Source: Halorussus limi
GTDB lineage: Archaea; Halobacteriota; Halobacteria; Halobacteriales; Haladaptataceae
Reading direction: 5' to 3'
NCBI RefSeq assembly: GCF_023238205.1
Contig: NZ_CP096659.1
Location: forward strand, 1,674,001 to 1,738,000
Length of the DNA stretch: 64,000 bases
Part shown: positions 36,018 through 44,623 of the stretch, piece after piece
Layout: each line of letters begins with the position of its first letter
How positions within the stretch are numbered: the stretch's first letter is position 1
Program-made: the position numbers and the translations under genes
Notes under the pieces: model-generated
What the model saw: the letters and a program-made list of their open reading frames with translations, nothing else
Database searches by the model: none
Told to the model about the DNA's origin: nothing

Positions 36018-36752
36018 CTACTCCTCCCGTCGGTCCCGCACGACTGCGGCGATTTCGGCGACGTACTCCTCGCGCGAGCGACCGATGCGGGGCAACCAGA
36101 CGTTCTGGTACGAGGGGTGCAACAGCGGCAGGACGGTCGTCCCGAACTCGGTCGATTCGACCGGGTCGAGGACGGCGTCGAGGAATCCGTCCGGTAACGT
36201 CTCGGACTCGCGGCTTCGCCGCTCGCCTTCCCGAGACTCCGGTCGAGTCTCGCACTCCAGCACCGACAGCGTGGCGTGCTTGCCGGTGGTCGCCACCACC
36301 GCGGGGTCCACCGACTCGATTTCGGTCCGGAGGTGCCCCCGGCAGTTCGCGCGCTCGTCGGCGGTGGGTTCGCGGTTCGAGTCCCCGGTCGAGTCCGCCG
36401 GGAAGCACTTCACCGCGTTCGTGAAGTAGAGGTCCTCGGGCGCGAGTTCGGCGTCGGCGAACAGGTCTCGAATCGCTCGGCCCGAGTGCCGGGAGGTGTA
36501 GGCCATTCCGGTCCGATTGCCGCCCCGCCAGCGGTCGGCGCCCGGGTCGCCGACTCGTGGCTCGTCGCCGCTCCTCGTTTCCGTCGAACGTGGTTCGACG
36601 CCGAGCGCGGGCGCTTCCCCGACGACCACCACGTCGGTGTCGAGCGACCCGTTGCCCCACGAGATGCGCTCGCGGGACTCGACCAGCGCGGGACACCGCG
36701 CACACCCCGGTTCGAGGACGTTCCGCGAGTCGGGGTCGGGGTACTCGGTCAC
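36018..36752 (-). CDS. Uracil-DNA glycosylase superfamily protein (family 4/5-like)
   Basis: A 244-residue protein from a GTG. The N-terminal Fe-S type CARCPALV (residues about 17-24), VVVVGEAPALGVEP in place of the usual GEAPG motif, TNAVKCFPAD, NCRGHL and LLHPSYQNVW (motif B) are visible. Compared with family 4 UDGs there is an extra charged insertion after GEAP (EPRSTETRSGDEPRVGDPGADRWRGGNRTG). It should remove uracil from DNA. Upstream in-frame sequence lacks protein character, so the GTG at 36752 is used. It is divergent from the GNAT gene. Confidence 0.82.
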   Translation of the reverse strand: MTEYPDPDSRNVLEPGCARCPALVESRERISWGNGSLDTDVVVVGEAPALGVEPRSTETRSGDEPRVGDPGADRWRGGNRTGMAYTSRHSGRAIRDLFADAELAPEDLYFTNAVKCFPADSTGDSNREPTADERANCRGHLRTEIESVDPAVVATTGKHATLSVLECETRPESREGERRSRESETLPDGFLDAVLDPVESTEFGTTVLPLLHPSYQNVWLPRIGRSREEYVAEIAAVVRDRREE

Positions 36753-36800
36753 GAAGTGGAGTTGGCGGCCCGCGGTACTGAATCCCTCGCTCGCGGAAGC

Positions 36801-36806
36801 TATTTG
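36801..36806 (+). promoter_or_regulatory. TATA-like box of the GNAT gene
   Basis: TATTTG centred 28 nt before the ATG at 36831. Confidence 0.35.
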
Positions 36807-36830
36807 TCGCCGGTCGCACACCCAACCCAC

Positions 36831-37367
36831 ATGGACGCGAACGTTCGCCCGGCGACGGCGAGCGACGTGGCGGACGTGCGCCGCGTCGCCCGCGAGTCGT
36901 GGCACGCGACCTACGACGACCTGCTCGGGGCCGAGGCCGTCGAGTCGGTCGTCGACGAGTGGTACGACCTCTACCGCCTGCGCCAGTCCGTCGAGCGCGA
37001 GGACGGCGTCTTTCTGGTCGCGGAGCGGGAGGCGGACGCCAAAGACGACGGGAACGCGACGGAGCTAATCGGCTTCGGGCAGGGTCTCGTCGGCGACGGG
37101 GAAAGCCGGAACGACGACGCGGCCGAACTGCCCCGCCTCTACGTCCACCCCGACTACTGGGGCGAAGGGGTCGGTTCCGCCCTCGCCGAGCGCATCGAGT
37201 CCTGGGCCGCCGACCGCGGGGCCGAGCGACTCCGCCTCGTCGTGCTTGCCGACAACGAAATCGGCAACGCCTTCTACGAGTCGCGGGGCTACCGGACGGT
37301 CGGTTCCCGCGAGTCGGAGTTCGAGGGGGAGACCGTCACCGACTACGTCCGAGAGAAGGAGTTGTAG
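36831..37367 (+). CDS. GNAT-family N-acetyltransferase
   Basis: A 178-residue acetyltransferase. It starts MDANVRPATASDVADVRRVARESW; the acetyl-CoA binding region has LPRLYVHPDYWGEGVGSALAERIESWAAD, with the pyrophosphate-binding EGVGSAL (motif A), then NEIGNAFYESRGYRTVG (motif B). An Asp/Glu/Asn-rich insertion (residues about 68-78 and 89-100) is typical of haloarchaeal loops. Substrate unknown. Its stop abuts the stop of the convergent RNB gene with no gap. Confidence 0.88.
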   Translation: MDANVRPATASDVADVRRVARESWHATYDDLLGAEAVESVVDEWYDLYRLRQSVEREDGVFLVAEREADAKDDGNATELIGFGQGLVGDGESRNDDAAELPRLYVHPDYWGEGVGSALAERIESWAADRGAERLRLVVLADNEIGNAFYESRGYRTVGSRESEFEGETVTDYVREKEL

Positions 37368-38675
37368 TTACTCTTCGACGACTTCGATGCCGCGGTTGTT
37401 GACCGCCGCGGCGTCGAGTCCGACCTCTTCGAGGAACTTCTTGTACTCGCGCTCGCAGGCCTCGGCGTCGGCCTGCTTGTCGCTGGCGCGGTCACAGAGC
37501 GCGACGAGGTCCTCGGGCACGTCGTTGGTGTAGACTATCCAGTGGTTGATGAGGTCCGAGAGGCGTCGGATGGGACTCGTGAAGTGGCCGTAAATCTCGA
37601 AGTTCAGGGCGTGGTGGCCGCCGAACGGGTCGTTCATGTACCGCGCTCGGGGCATGACCTTCATCACGGCCCACTGAATCTTGTCGAGTTGGCGCTCGGG
37701 GGCGTCCTCCAGCGTGGCGTTGACCGCCTGCCGGGGGTCGTCCCACTTCGACCCCGGAATCGAAACGCCGTCCAAGTCCTGAATCTCTTGGAGGGCCTCG
37801 CTCCACTCGTCGGGACTCGGTTGGGGATGGACCCGGTACATCGCCTCGACGCCGCGGTCCCACATGAGCGTGTGCGTGACTGCCTTGTTGGCCTTCAGCA
37901 TGCACTCCTCGATGATGGTGTGGGCGCGGTCCCGGCGCGGGTTGAGGACGAGACTCCCCTCCTCCTTGCGCTGTTGGTGCATCTTGTCGGCCAGTTCCCA
38001 GACCAGTTCGGTCTTCTCCGCGAGGTCCACCTCCGGGTCCTCGAGGAGGTCGTCGGCGGTCTCGGGGTCGTCGAGCAGACGCTCGGCCTCGGTGTAGGTC
38101 AGGCGGGCGTCGCTGTTGATGACCGACTTGTAGATGTCGATGGTCTCGAAGCCCAGATTCTCCTTGTCGAGGTGCATCTCGACGGTGTGAGCCAGTCGGT
38201 CCTCGTTGGGCACCAGCGAGCAAACCGTCTCGGCCAGCACCGGCGGGAGCATGTGCATCGTGTAGGCGGGCAGGTAGACCGTGTTGGCGCGCTCGACGGC
38301 CTCCTCCCACATGTTGGTCTCGGGGTTGACGTAGTGGGTCACGTCGGCGATGTGGACCCAGAGGACGTACTCGTCGTCTCGCTCCTCGATGGAGAGGGCG
38401 TCGTCGAAGTCCTGAGCGTCCACCGGGTCGGTGGTCCACGTCGTCATGTCCCGGAGGTCCTCGCGCTCGTCGACCTCGTCTTGAATCTCCTGTTGGATGT
38501 CCTCGGTGCGCTTCTCCGCCTCGGTCAGCACTTCCGGGGGGAACTCGTCGCGGATTTCGAACTTCTCGAAGAGGTCCTCGCGCTTCTCCTCGAGTTTGTC
38601 GGCGAGTTCCGGCGAAATCTCGACCGGGCCTTGTCCCTCCGGGGTTCCGGCCTCGGCCTGCGTGTCACTCGTCAT
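37368..38675 (-). CDS. RNB-domain ribonuclease (RNase II/R family), minimal form
   Basis: A 435-residue 3'-5' exoribonuclease-like protein. The RNB catalytic motif DPVDAQDFDDALSIEERDDEYVLWVHIADVTHYV has the metal-binding aspartates (about residues 83-91). Later come ECMLKANKAV, NFEIYGHFTSPIRRLSDLINHW and a C-terminal helical end. Compared with bacterial RNase R it lacks recognisable N-terminal cold-shock and C-terminal S1 domains, leaving the RNB core. It probably acts in RNA turnover. It starts MTSDTQAEAGTPEGQ. Confidence 0.9.
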   Translation of the reverse strand: MTSDTQAEAGTPEGQGPVEISPELADKLEEKREDLFEKFEIRDEFPPEVLTEAEKRTEDIQQEIQDEVDEREDLRDMTTWTTDPVDAQDFDDALSIEERDDEYVLWVHIADVTHYVNPETNMWEEAVERANTVYLPAYTMHMLPPVLAETVCSLVPNEDRLAHTVEMHLDKENLGFETIDIYKSVINSDARLTYTEAERLLDDPETADDLLEDPEVDLAEKTELVWELADKMHQQRKEEGSLVLNPRRDRAHTIIEECMLKANKAVTHTLMWDRGVEAMYRVHPQPSPDEWSEALQEIQDLDGVSIPGSKWDDPRQAVNATLEDAPERQLDKIQWAVMKVMPRARYMNDPFGGHHALNFEIYGHFTSPIRRLSDLINHWIVYTNDVPEDLVALCDRASDKQADAEACEREYKKFLEEVGLDAAAVNNRGIEVVEE

Positions 38676-38803
38676 ACAGAGGAATAACGGAGTCGAGTAG
38701 TTAGTCGTGTCGGAGCGGTACGGACGACCACGCCGGGCGGTCCCGCGGCGCCACCGGCGGACGGCCCGCTACGGGACGAGGACGCCGTCCGGTTAGCGGG
38801 CGC

Positions 38804-39103
38804 TTACCGCTCGTGGTCGAGCGGACCGTACCGCTCCTCGACGGCCTCGCAGTACCGGTCCAGAAACTCCACTTCGGTCAGTCCCCCGGCGTCGATGTCC
38901 ACCAGCAGGCCTTCGAGTTCGTCCCGTGGCTGGTGACAGAGGTCGGTGTGACACCCTTTGCAGAGGTACTCGAACTGCTTTCCCTTCCGGTCCCAGCGGT
39001 CGCCCTCCTTGTCGTACTCGCGGGCGTCCGAGCGGCGGATGGTCTCACCGCAGGCGATGCAATCGACCGAGTCGTTTCCCCGGTTACTCCGGGAACCCCA
39101 CAT
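38804..39103 (-). CDS. Zinc-ribbon/HNH-like small haloarchaeal protein
   Basis: Ninety-nine residues starting MWGSRSNRGNDSVDCIACGETIRRSDAREYDKEG. The paired CIAC and CKGC motifs (residues about 15-18 and 49-52), then CHTDLCHQPRDELEGLL, are a treble-clef or HNH-like zinc site. The C-terminal half is helical (LTEVEFLDRYCEAVEERYG). A GTG four codons upstream is possible, but the ATG at 39103 is 25 nt from a TATA-like stretch. Function unknown; I do not assign a nuclease role. Confidence 0.72.
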   Translation of the reverse strand: MWGSRSNRGNDSVDCIACGETIRRSDAREYDKEGDRWDRKGKQFEYLCKGCHTDLCHQPRDELEGLLVDIDAGGLTEVEFLDRYCEAVEERYGPLDHER

Positions 39104-39317
39104 ACTCGTATCCACGGGTCGGGCTTACTTGCGGTTTTTGGTCAGAGACCCGGTAGATACGCCCGGATTCGGTGCGCAAGTAATCACGGCTTACCGCCCG
39201 TTTCGGACCGACCCCGGACGGAATCTATCGAGACGCGGTGCGCCGGTTCGACCCGCGTCGAGGCTACCGACCGGACTACCGCGGGGCTTATTCGCCCGGA
39301 CCGCCAACGTCGAGTCG

Positions 39318-39707
39318 ATGGACGCCGAAATCGCCCCCGACGAGGTTCGGGAACTCCTCGACGCCGACGACGAGATTCGAATCGTGGACATCCGGTCAGC
39401 GGCGGAGTTCGAGCGCGGGCACATACCCGGCAGCGAGAACGTCCCGTTCCACGCGCTCGCCGACGAAATCGAGCGACTCGACGGCGCGGAACGGGTCGTC
39501 ACCGTCTGCCCGCACGGCAAAGCCAGCGTGCAGGCCGCGCGACTCGTCGCCTCCTACGAGGGCGTGGCCGACGACGCCCGAGTCGAGAGCATGGAGGGCG
39601 GTCTCTCGGAGTGGGAGTACGAACTGGAGACCGGCGACGACACCGGCGAGTCTTCGGGCGACGACTCGGAGGCGCGGGCCGACGAGGGGCCGGACGCGCC
39701 GTTCTGA
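39318..39707 (+). CDS. Rhodanese-like domain protein
   Basis: A 129-residue single rhodanese domain: VDIRSAAEFERGHIPGSENVPFHALADEI, then the catalytic loop VCPHGKAS with Cys (about residue 63), and VESMEGGLSEWEYELETG. The tail is Asp/Glu/Ser-rich. Sulfurtransferases of this type shuttle sulfane sulfur. The ATG at 39318 matches the family start. It is convergent with the DUF5810 gene. Confidence 0.9.
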   Translation: MDAEIAPDEVRELLDADDEIRIVDIRSAAEFERGHIPGSENVPFHALADEIERLDGAERVVTVCPHGKASVQAARLVASYEGVADDARVESMEGGLSEWEYELETGDDTGESSGDDSEARADEGPDAPF

Positions 39708-39723
39708 CCGCCGCGACGCGCCG

Positions 39724-40227
39724 TTATTCTTCGGAGTCTTCGTCGTTAGCGCGTTCGCCGCCGTCCGGACCGGGTTCGCCGTCGGTACTCTCCTCGCCGT
39801 CGTCCTCGTCCAGCATCTGCTCGGTCATCTCTTGGGCCTCCTGTAGAATCGATTGGGCCTCGCCGTCGAGCGACCCCGCGCCCGCGGCACTCGCGCCCGC
39901 GCCGGCCCCGCCGCCGGCCATCGACCCGCGGCCCTGCGAGTTGGCGCGCTCTAACTCGTCTTCGAACAGGTCGCCGCCGCGGGGTTCGTCGCCGGAGTGG
40001 TCGTGGCCCGTGGTGTCCTCGAACACCTGCGGGAAGCCGACCTCCTTGGCGTACTCCTCGACGCGCGCCGCCAGTTCGTCCTCGCCGTCCTCGTTCCACC
40101 CCGGCGCGTGGTCGTCCAGCCACGCCTCGTGGTCGTCGTCGCCGAGCATCGCCGTGAACGCGAGGTGGTTGGCGAGGTGTTCGGCGTCGGACTGGGGCGT
40201 CTCGCAGACCGGACAGGCGTATCCCAT
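39724..40227 (-). CDS. DUF5810-like zinc-finger protein
   Basis: A 167-residue protein starting MGYACPVCETPQSDAEHLANHLAFTAM. The CPxC with HLANHL gives a C2H2-like zinc finger (residues about 5-22). A helical middle has HEAWLDDHAPGWNEDGEDELAARVEEYA, and the C-terminal half is Gly/Ala- and Asp/Glu-rich. It resembles DUF5810, conserved in haloarchaea. The ATG at 40227 is used; upstream sequence is Arg-rich and non-coding-like. Function unknown. It follows rimI by 110 bp in the same direction. Confidence 0.78.
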   Translation of the reverse strand: MGYACPVCETPQSDAEHLANHLAFTAMLGDDDHEAWLDDHAPGWNEDGEDELAARVEEYAKEVGFPQVFEDTTGHDHSGDEPRGGDLFEDELERANSQGRGSMAGGGAGAGASAAGAGSLDGEAQSILQEAQEMTEQMLDEDDGEESTDGEPGPDGGERANDEDSEE

Positions 40228-40337
40228 GTGCCGGGGTAGGTCGCCCGCGCCGAAAAGCGCCACGCTCGACGCCGCGAGGGACGACCACCGACGGAGGGAG
40301 TGCGGAGGTCGGGGAGGACGGAAACCGACCCGAACCC

Positions 40338-40850
40338 CTATTCGTCCAAGTCCACGACCAGAATCAGCGCGTCCTCGCCGTCGTCGTAGTACCGCGGAAT
40401 GGTCCGGAGGTACTCGAAGTCGAAGTCCCGATACAGCGACACCGCGCGGTCGTTGCTCGCTCGGACCTCCAACTTCACGCTCTGGGCGCCGCGGGTTCCG
40501 AGGACGGTGAGCGCGCGGTCGAGCAGTCCCGCGCCGATGCCCTCGCCGCGGTAGTCCGGGTGGACCGCGATGTCCTTGACGTGGCCGAACGCGCGGCCGT
40601 GGTTCGGCACGAGGTTGGCGACGACGTATCCGACGACGCTCTCGTCGCCGTCGCCGTCGAAGTAGCCCGCGGACTCCTCGTTCGTCACCGCGACCAGAAA
40701 GCCGGGGTCGCCCAGATACCGCTCGAACGCGGAGAAGGGCCACGGCTGGTCGAACGAGGCCCGCTCGATGCGTAGCACGGCCAGCAGATCGGCCTGCACC
40801 GCCCGCCGAATCCGCACGTCGTCGCCGTCCTCCGCGGGAGCCGTTGTCAC
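40338..40850 (-). CDS. rimI: Ribosomal-protein-alanine acetyltransferase RimI-like GNAT
   Basis: A 170-residue N-acetyltransferase from a GTG. VRIRRAVQADLLAVLRIERASFDQPWPFSAFERYL is the RimI/Naa10-like N-terminus. HVKDIAVHPDYRGEGIGAGLLDRAL (about residues 87-111) binds acetyl-CoA, and LEVRASNDRAVSLYRDFDFEY follows. Archaeal members acetylate protein N-termini. It lies on the edge of the AT-rich islet. The GTG start is close to the family start; no ATG fits. Confidence 0.9.
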   Translation of the reverse strand: MTTAPAEDGDDVRIRRAVQADLLAVLRIERASFDQPWPFSAFERYLGDPGFLVAVTNEESAGYFDGDGDESVVGYVVANLVPNHGRAFGHVKDIAVHPDYRGEGIGAGLLDRALTVLGTRGAQSVKLEVRASNDRAVSLYRDFDFEYLRTIPRYYDDGEDALILVVDLDE

Positions 40851-41133
40851 TGACCGCGGTTTCTCGCCCGACGCTTAAGAGTGTCATGCCCGATACTCGG
40901 CCCGTAATTCTTTAGTAGTATTACCCATAAGAACGAAACGCACTCTCCGGCCGGAGGTGCAAGCTCCCGAAATCTCCCCCACCCACCCCCACCTTTTGGA
41001 TATAGTTCCCACGAAATTTGGGTGCGACTACACATATATTGGCTAGGCCTGCGAATCCGGGTAATTTTGTGATTAAATTATATAATATGTGTTCAGAAAT
41101 TTTTTTTTATTCTAACTATTTCATCCATGTAGT

Positions 41134-41148
41134 AGGGGAAAATCCCCT
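41134..41148. repeat. Hairpin 6-bp arms with 3-nt loop before the secreted-protein gene
   Basis: AGGGGA-aaa-TCCCCT, ending 10 nt before the ATG at 41159. It could form a stem in the mRNA leader or be an operator. Confidence 0.45.
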
Positions 41149-41158
41149 GTTGGAAAAA

Positions 41159-42162
41159 ATGAATAGAAGGAATATATTGAAGAAGATGGCTGCTACAGGC
41201 GGATTAGCAATCACTGGCCCTTCGATAGTGGCAAGTGGTAATGTGGAGGCAATGGATAGCAACTGTGGTCGGACAACTAACTTTGATTGTCAACACTATA
41301 CAGGCACTGATTGCCCCCAGACGCAATGGAAGTGTTCTGACAAGTGGAGTCAATTTGACACAAGTGACGGTGCAATTTCTCAGGGGTCTTCCCTTGCATG
41401 GTATCATGGCGAATGGTACCCCTCAAGGGGATGGCTACATGACATGGCGCTCTCGACAAACATCGCTGCCCGATGGCGCTATACAGATGGAAGCCTTCAG
41501 CCTAGCAACAATATTGGGGGCAGTATTATGACATGACTCTTGGCCGCCCTGATAGTGATTGGACAATCACCACCCATGACAACCGAGATTACTTTGGTGT
41601 ATATCCCAATAATATTAACAATGATAATACTCCACCGGACAAGGTTGAAATTCCAATTGATGTCGGTTTAGGCGCTCTTCATCCAGGGATTGCCTTCGCA
41701 TTAGCACTTGACGACTTCGCTGCCGCTTTGGAAGACAATAACGGTGTCAACCAGACCTCGGATGGATGGGAACTGACTCACCATCCTGCTTCATGGGAAG
41801 ACCGTTGGTCGGACGCCTCTCATTTCCAGCGATTTTTCGTTGCAGGTCCTGAAGGTATGATCGCTGGTGCAGAACATCTAAACATCAAAACAGGCTGTAG
41901 CCAAGGTAGTTTGGGGAATACTGCAACTGAAGTTGAGTATTCAGTCAGCTTCTTCGAAGATGATGAACCGTCCGTTCAGTCAACATCTACCCAAAACGGG
42001 GAAAAAGTTGATCTTCACCCTGAACGTATGAGTAAATCAGCAAAAGAAAAGTATGGGATAAAAGAGGTAACTGAAAACACTGAAATAAGTACTCACGATG
42101 TTTCAGGTGAACAACCAAAATACATAGCAACTAATCTCCCTATTTCCGTTTCCCTGAAGTGA
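41159..42162 (+). pseudogene. Secreted Cys-containing protein, broken by a frameshift
   Basis: A gene in two frames. The first part starts MNRRNILKKMAATGGLAITG, a twin-arginine-like export signal, and runs to a TGA at 41536. The second part continues from about 41506 (QYYDMTLGRPDSDWTITTHDN) to 42162. One extra G in the GGGGG run at 41516-41520 would join them: NNIGGQYYDMTLGRPD. The mature N-terminus has regularly spaced Cys (C-x7-C-x7-C-x6-C, CGRTTNFDC to KC). I recognise no domain. The reconstructed protein has about 335 residues. Either a real inactivating deletion, a programmed shift or a sequencing error; the last two should be tested. Confidence 0.7.
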
Positions 42163-42217
42163 AACTAGCGAAATAAAGGAGAAGAGGCAAAAGAAAAACT
42201 TCCCTTTGTTGATTTAG

Positions 42218-42430
42218 ATGCAGCTTGAGCCGATCGTCATTGGTCTAATCATCATTCTTGTAGGGAGTCCCTGGATATTGTTCCCTAATAAAGTATTTCA
42301 AATCAGGAATACTCCGGGGATGGCAGACCAGAGGGAGATAACTGAAACGGGCGTCTTGTTCTATCGAATCTTTGGCATCCTTATTATAATTATGGGATAT
42401 ATCGGAATACTCTTCGAATATTACATCTGA
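42218..42430 (+). CDS. Small two-TM membrane protein in AT-rich islet
   Basis: Seventy residues: TM1 VIGLIIILVGSPWILFP, a polar loop NKVFQIRNTPGMADQREITETG, TM2 VLFYRIFGILIIIMGYIGILFEYY. The layout (two TMs around a short loop) resembles small DUF6199-type proteins. It lies 55 bp after the broken secreted-protein gene in the same direction and with the same AT-rich codon use. A secreted protein paired with a tiny membrane protein is reminiscent of a toxin-immunity arrangement, but nothing in the sequence proves this. Confidence 0.6.
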   Translation: MQLEPIVIGLIIILVGSPWILFPNKVFQIRNTPGMADQREITETGVLFYRIFGILIIIMGYIGILFEYYI

Positions 42431-42479
42431 GGCTACAAGTAGATTAATCGCTACTAATAAAAAGCAATAGTTCTGCCCT

Positions 42480-44456
42480 TTAGTCGTCCGCGGGGGTCGC
42501 GCCGGAGCTACCGCCTTCGGCCTGCTTCTTCGTGTGCGAGAGCTTGCCACCGTCGGCGAGAATCTGGCGCTCGCGGTCGGAGGCGTCGAGGTGGGCCGTC
42601 GCCTCCCAGTTGTCGTTGACCCGAACCGTGAACTCTTCCTTCCCGGAGCGGACCGCTTCGGCCACGTCGTCCACGATTTCGATGTCGTCGCCCTGGTCGA
42701 TCTTCTCGTAGGTCTCCTCGTCGATGGTCAGCGGGATGAGACCGAAGTTGAAGAGGTTCGCCTTGTGGATGCGGGCGAAGCTCTGGGCGAGGACGCCCTC
42801 GACGCCGAGGTACATCGGGCAGAGCGCCGCGTGTTCGCGCGAGCTACCCTGACCGTAGTTCTCACCGGCCACGAGGAAGCCGCCGTCGGACTGCTTGGCG
42901 CGGTCGGCGAACTGGTCGTCCACGCGCGAGAGGGTGAACTCCGAGAGCTTCGGGATGTTCGACCGGAACTTCAGGATGTCGCTGGTCGCCGGAATGATGT
43001 GGTCGGTCGTGATGTTGTCCTCCATCTTCAGGAGGTTCGGTCCCTGCAGGTCCGAGCCCATCTCGTCTTTCAGCGGCACGTCGCCGATGTTCGGCCCCTT
43101 GATGAGTTCGTCGTCTGGCGCCTCGTCGGGCGCGATGAGGTCGGCCTTGCTGCCCGTGTACTTCTCGGGCATCTCGAAGCCGGGGTCCTCGAGGTCGCCG
43201 AGTTCGTCGGCGAGGTCGCGCGGGTCGATGATTTCGCCCTTGATGGCCGCCGCGGTGGCGACTTCGGGCGAACAGAGGTAGACGTTGTCGTCCTCGATGC
43301 CCGAGCGACCCTCGAAGTTGCGGTTGAACGTCCGGAGCGAGACGGAGTCGCTGGCCGGGACGTGACCGATGCCGATACAGGCACCGCAGGTCGCCTCGGA
43401 GAAGTTGACCCCCGCGGCCATCATCTCGGAGACCCAGCCCTCCTTCGCGAGCATCTCGGAGGCCTGCTTGGAACCGGGCGCGACGATCATCTCGGTCGTC
43501 TTGTTCGTCTCGCGGCCCTCGAGCATCTTGGCGGCCGGGAGGATGTCCTCGTAGGCGCCGTTGGTGCAGGACCCAATCATGACCTGGTCGACTTCCGTGC
43601 CCTCGACTTCGCGGACGGGCACGACGTTGTCGGGCATCGACGGCTTGGCGATGAGCGGTTCGAGGTCGCCGAGGTCGATGGTGATCTGGTCGGCGTAGTC
43701 GGCGTCCTCGTCGGGACCGATCTCGACGTACTCGTCGCCGCGGCCGAGGCGTTCGAGGTAGTCCTTCGTGTTCTCGTCGGTCGGGAAGATCGAGGAGGTC
43801 GCGCCGAGTTCGGTACCCATGTTGGTGATGGTCGTCCGCTCGGGGACCGAGAGGCTCTCGACGCCCGGACCGGTGTACTCGAAGATTTTGCCGACGCCGC
43901 CCTTCACGCTGAGGCGTCGGAGCATCTCGAGGATGACGTCCTTCGCGGTGGCCCACTCGGGGAGTTCGCCTTCGAGTCGCACGTTCACGACTTCCGGCAT
44001 CTCGATGTAGTACGCGCCGCCGCCCATGGCGACCGTCACGTCGAGACCGCCGGAACCGATGGCGAGTTCGCCCAGTCCGCCGGGGGTCGGCGTGTGGGAG
44101 TCCGAACCCAGCATCGTCTTGCCGGGCGCGGCGAAGTTCTCCTTGTGAACGTTGTGACAGATACCGTTCCCGGGTCGGGAGAAGTGCGCGCCGTAGGTGC
44201 CCGCGGCCGACCGGAGGAAGCGGTGGTCGTCGGTGTTCTTGAAGTCGAACTGGTAGGTCTGGTGGTCGCAGTACTGCGCGGCCAGTTCCGTCTGCACTTC
44301 GTCGAGTCCCAGCGCCTCGAACTGAAGCCAGACGAGCGTCCCTGTCGTGTCCTGTGTCAGGACCTGATCGATCTCGATGCCGATCTCCTCACCGGTTTCG
44401 AGGTCGCCCTCGACGAGGTGGTCCTCCAGAATTTTTTCCGTTAACGTCTGTCCCAT
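42480..44456 (-). CDS. acnA: Aconitate hydratase
   Basis: A TCA-cycle enzyme that interconverts citrate and isocitrate. The 658-residue protein starts MGQTLTEKILEDHLVEGDL. [4Fe-4S] cysteines lie in GSCTNGAYEDI (about 325) and CGACIGIGH (about 388), and substrate motifs include SDSHTPTPGG and ENYGQGSSREHAAL near residue 550. The size and order match the archaeal/mitochondrial-type aconitase. The ATG at 44456 is used; a TATA box lies 31 nt upstream. The last residues are Gly/Ser-rich. Confidence 0.94.
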   Translation of the reverse strand: MGQTLTEKILEDHLVEGDLETGEEIGIEIDQVLTQDTTGTLVWLQFEALGLDEVQTELAAQYCDHQTYQFDFKNTDDHRFLRSAAGTYGAHFSRPGNGICHNVHKENFAAPGKTMLGSDSHTPTPGGLGELAIGSGGLDVTVAMGGGAYYIEMPEVVNVRLEGELPEWATAKDVILEMLRRLSVKGGVGKIFEYTGPGVESLSVPERTTITNMGTELGATSSIFPTDENTKDYLERLGRGDEYVEIGPDEDADYADQITIDLGDLEPLIAKPSMPDNVVPVREVEGTEVDQVMIGSCTNGAYEDILPAAKMLEGRETNKTTEMIVAPGSKQASEMLAKEGWVSEMMAAGVNFSEATCGACIGIGHVPASDSVSLRTFNRNFEGRSGIEDDNVYLCSPEVATAAAIKGEIIDPRDLADELGDLEDPGFEMPEKYTGSKADLIAPDEAPDDELIKGPNIGDVPLKDEMGSDLQGPNLLKMEDNITTDHIIPATSDILKFRSNIPKLSEFTLSRVDDQFADRAKQSDGGFLVAGENYGQGSSREHAALCPMYLGVEGVLAQSFARIHKANLFNFGLIPLTIDEETYEKIDQGDDIEIVDDVAEAVRSGKEEFTVRVNDNWEATAHLDASDRERQILADGGKLSHTKKQAEGGSSGATPADD

Positions 44457-44483
44457 ATCGACCGAATATCGACCCTCCAAGCG

Positions 44484-44489
44484 TATAAA
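44484..44489 (-). promoter_or_regulatory. TATA box of acnA
   Basis: Reverse strand TTTATA (in ATTTATACGC) centred 31 nt upstream of the ATG at 44456. Confidence 0.55.
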
Positions 44490-44623
44490 TCCCGCGTGTT
44501 TCCGTTCCTGACGGCGGTTGTAAATCCCGACGCCGTGCGGCAAAAATTGTACGAACCGGTCGCTGGTCCCACGACCGATTCGGTTCCGTCAACGCTATGG
44601 TTCCCCGGTGGAACCGAACGCAC

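Larger units (their letters stand above)
40900..42450. other. AT-rich islet
   Basis: About 1.55 kb of visibly AT-rich sequence (runs such as ttttttttatt near 41101 and attatataatatgtg near 41076) between GC-rich rimI and acnA. Codon use of both genes inside prefers A/T third positions (aat, aaa, att, gat), unlike every neighbour. This indicates recent acquisition. The 5' part, 40900-41158, has no gene; it holds a C-rich stretch (ccccacccacccccacc) and a likely promoter. Confidence 0.8.

Noticed and set aside
41018-41158. Extended start of the islet secreted protein
   Set aside because: The extra residues (ATTHILARPANPG onward) precede the twin-arginine signal and include the leader hairpin; the ATG at 41159 puts the signal peptide at the N-terminus.
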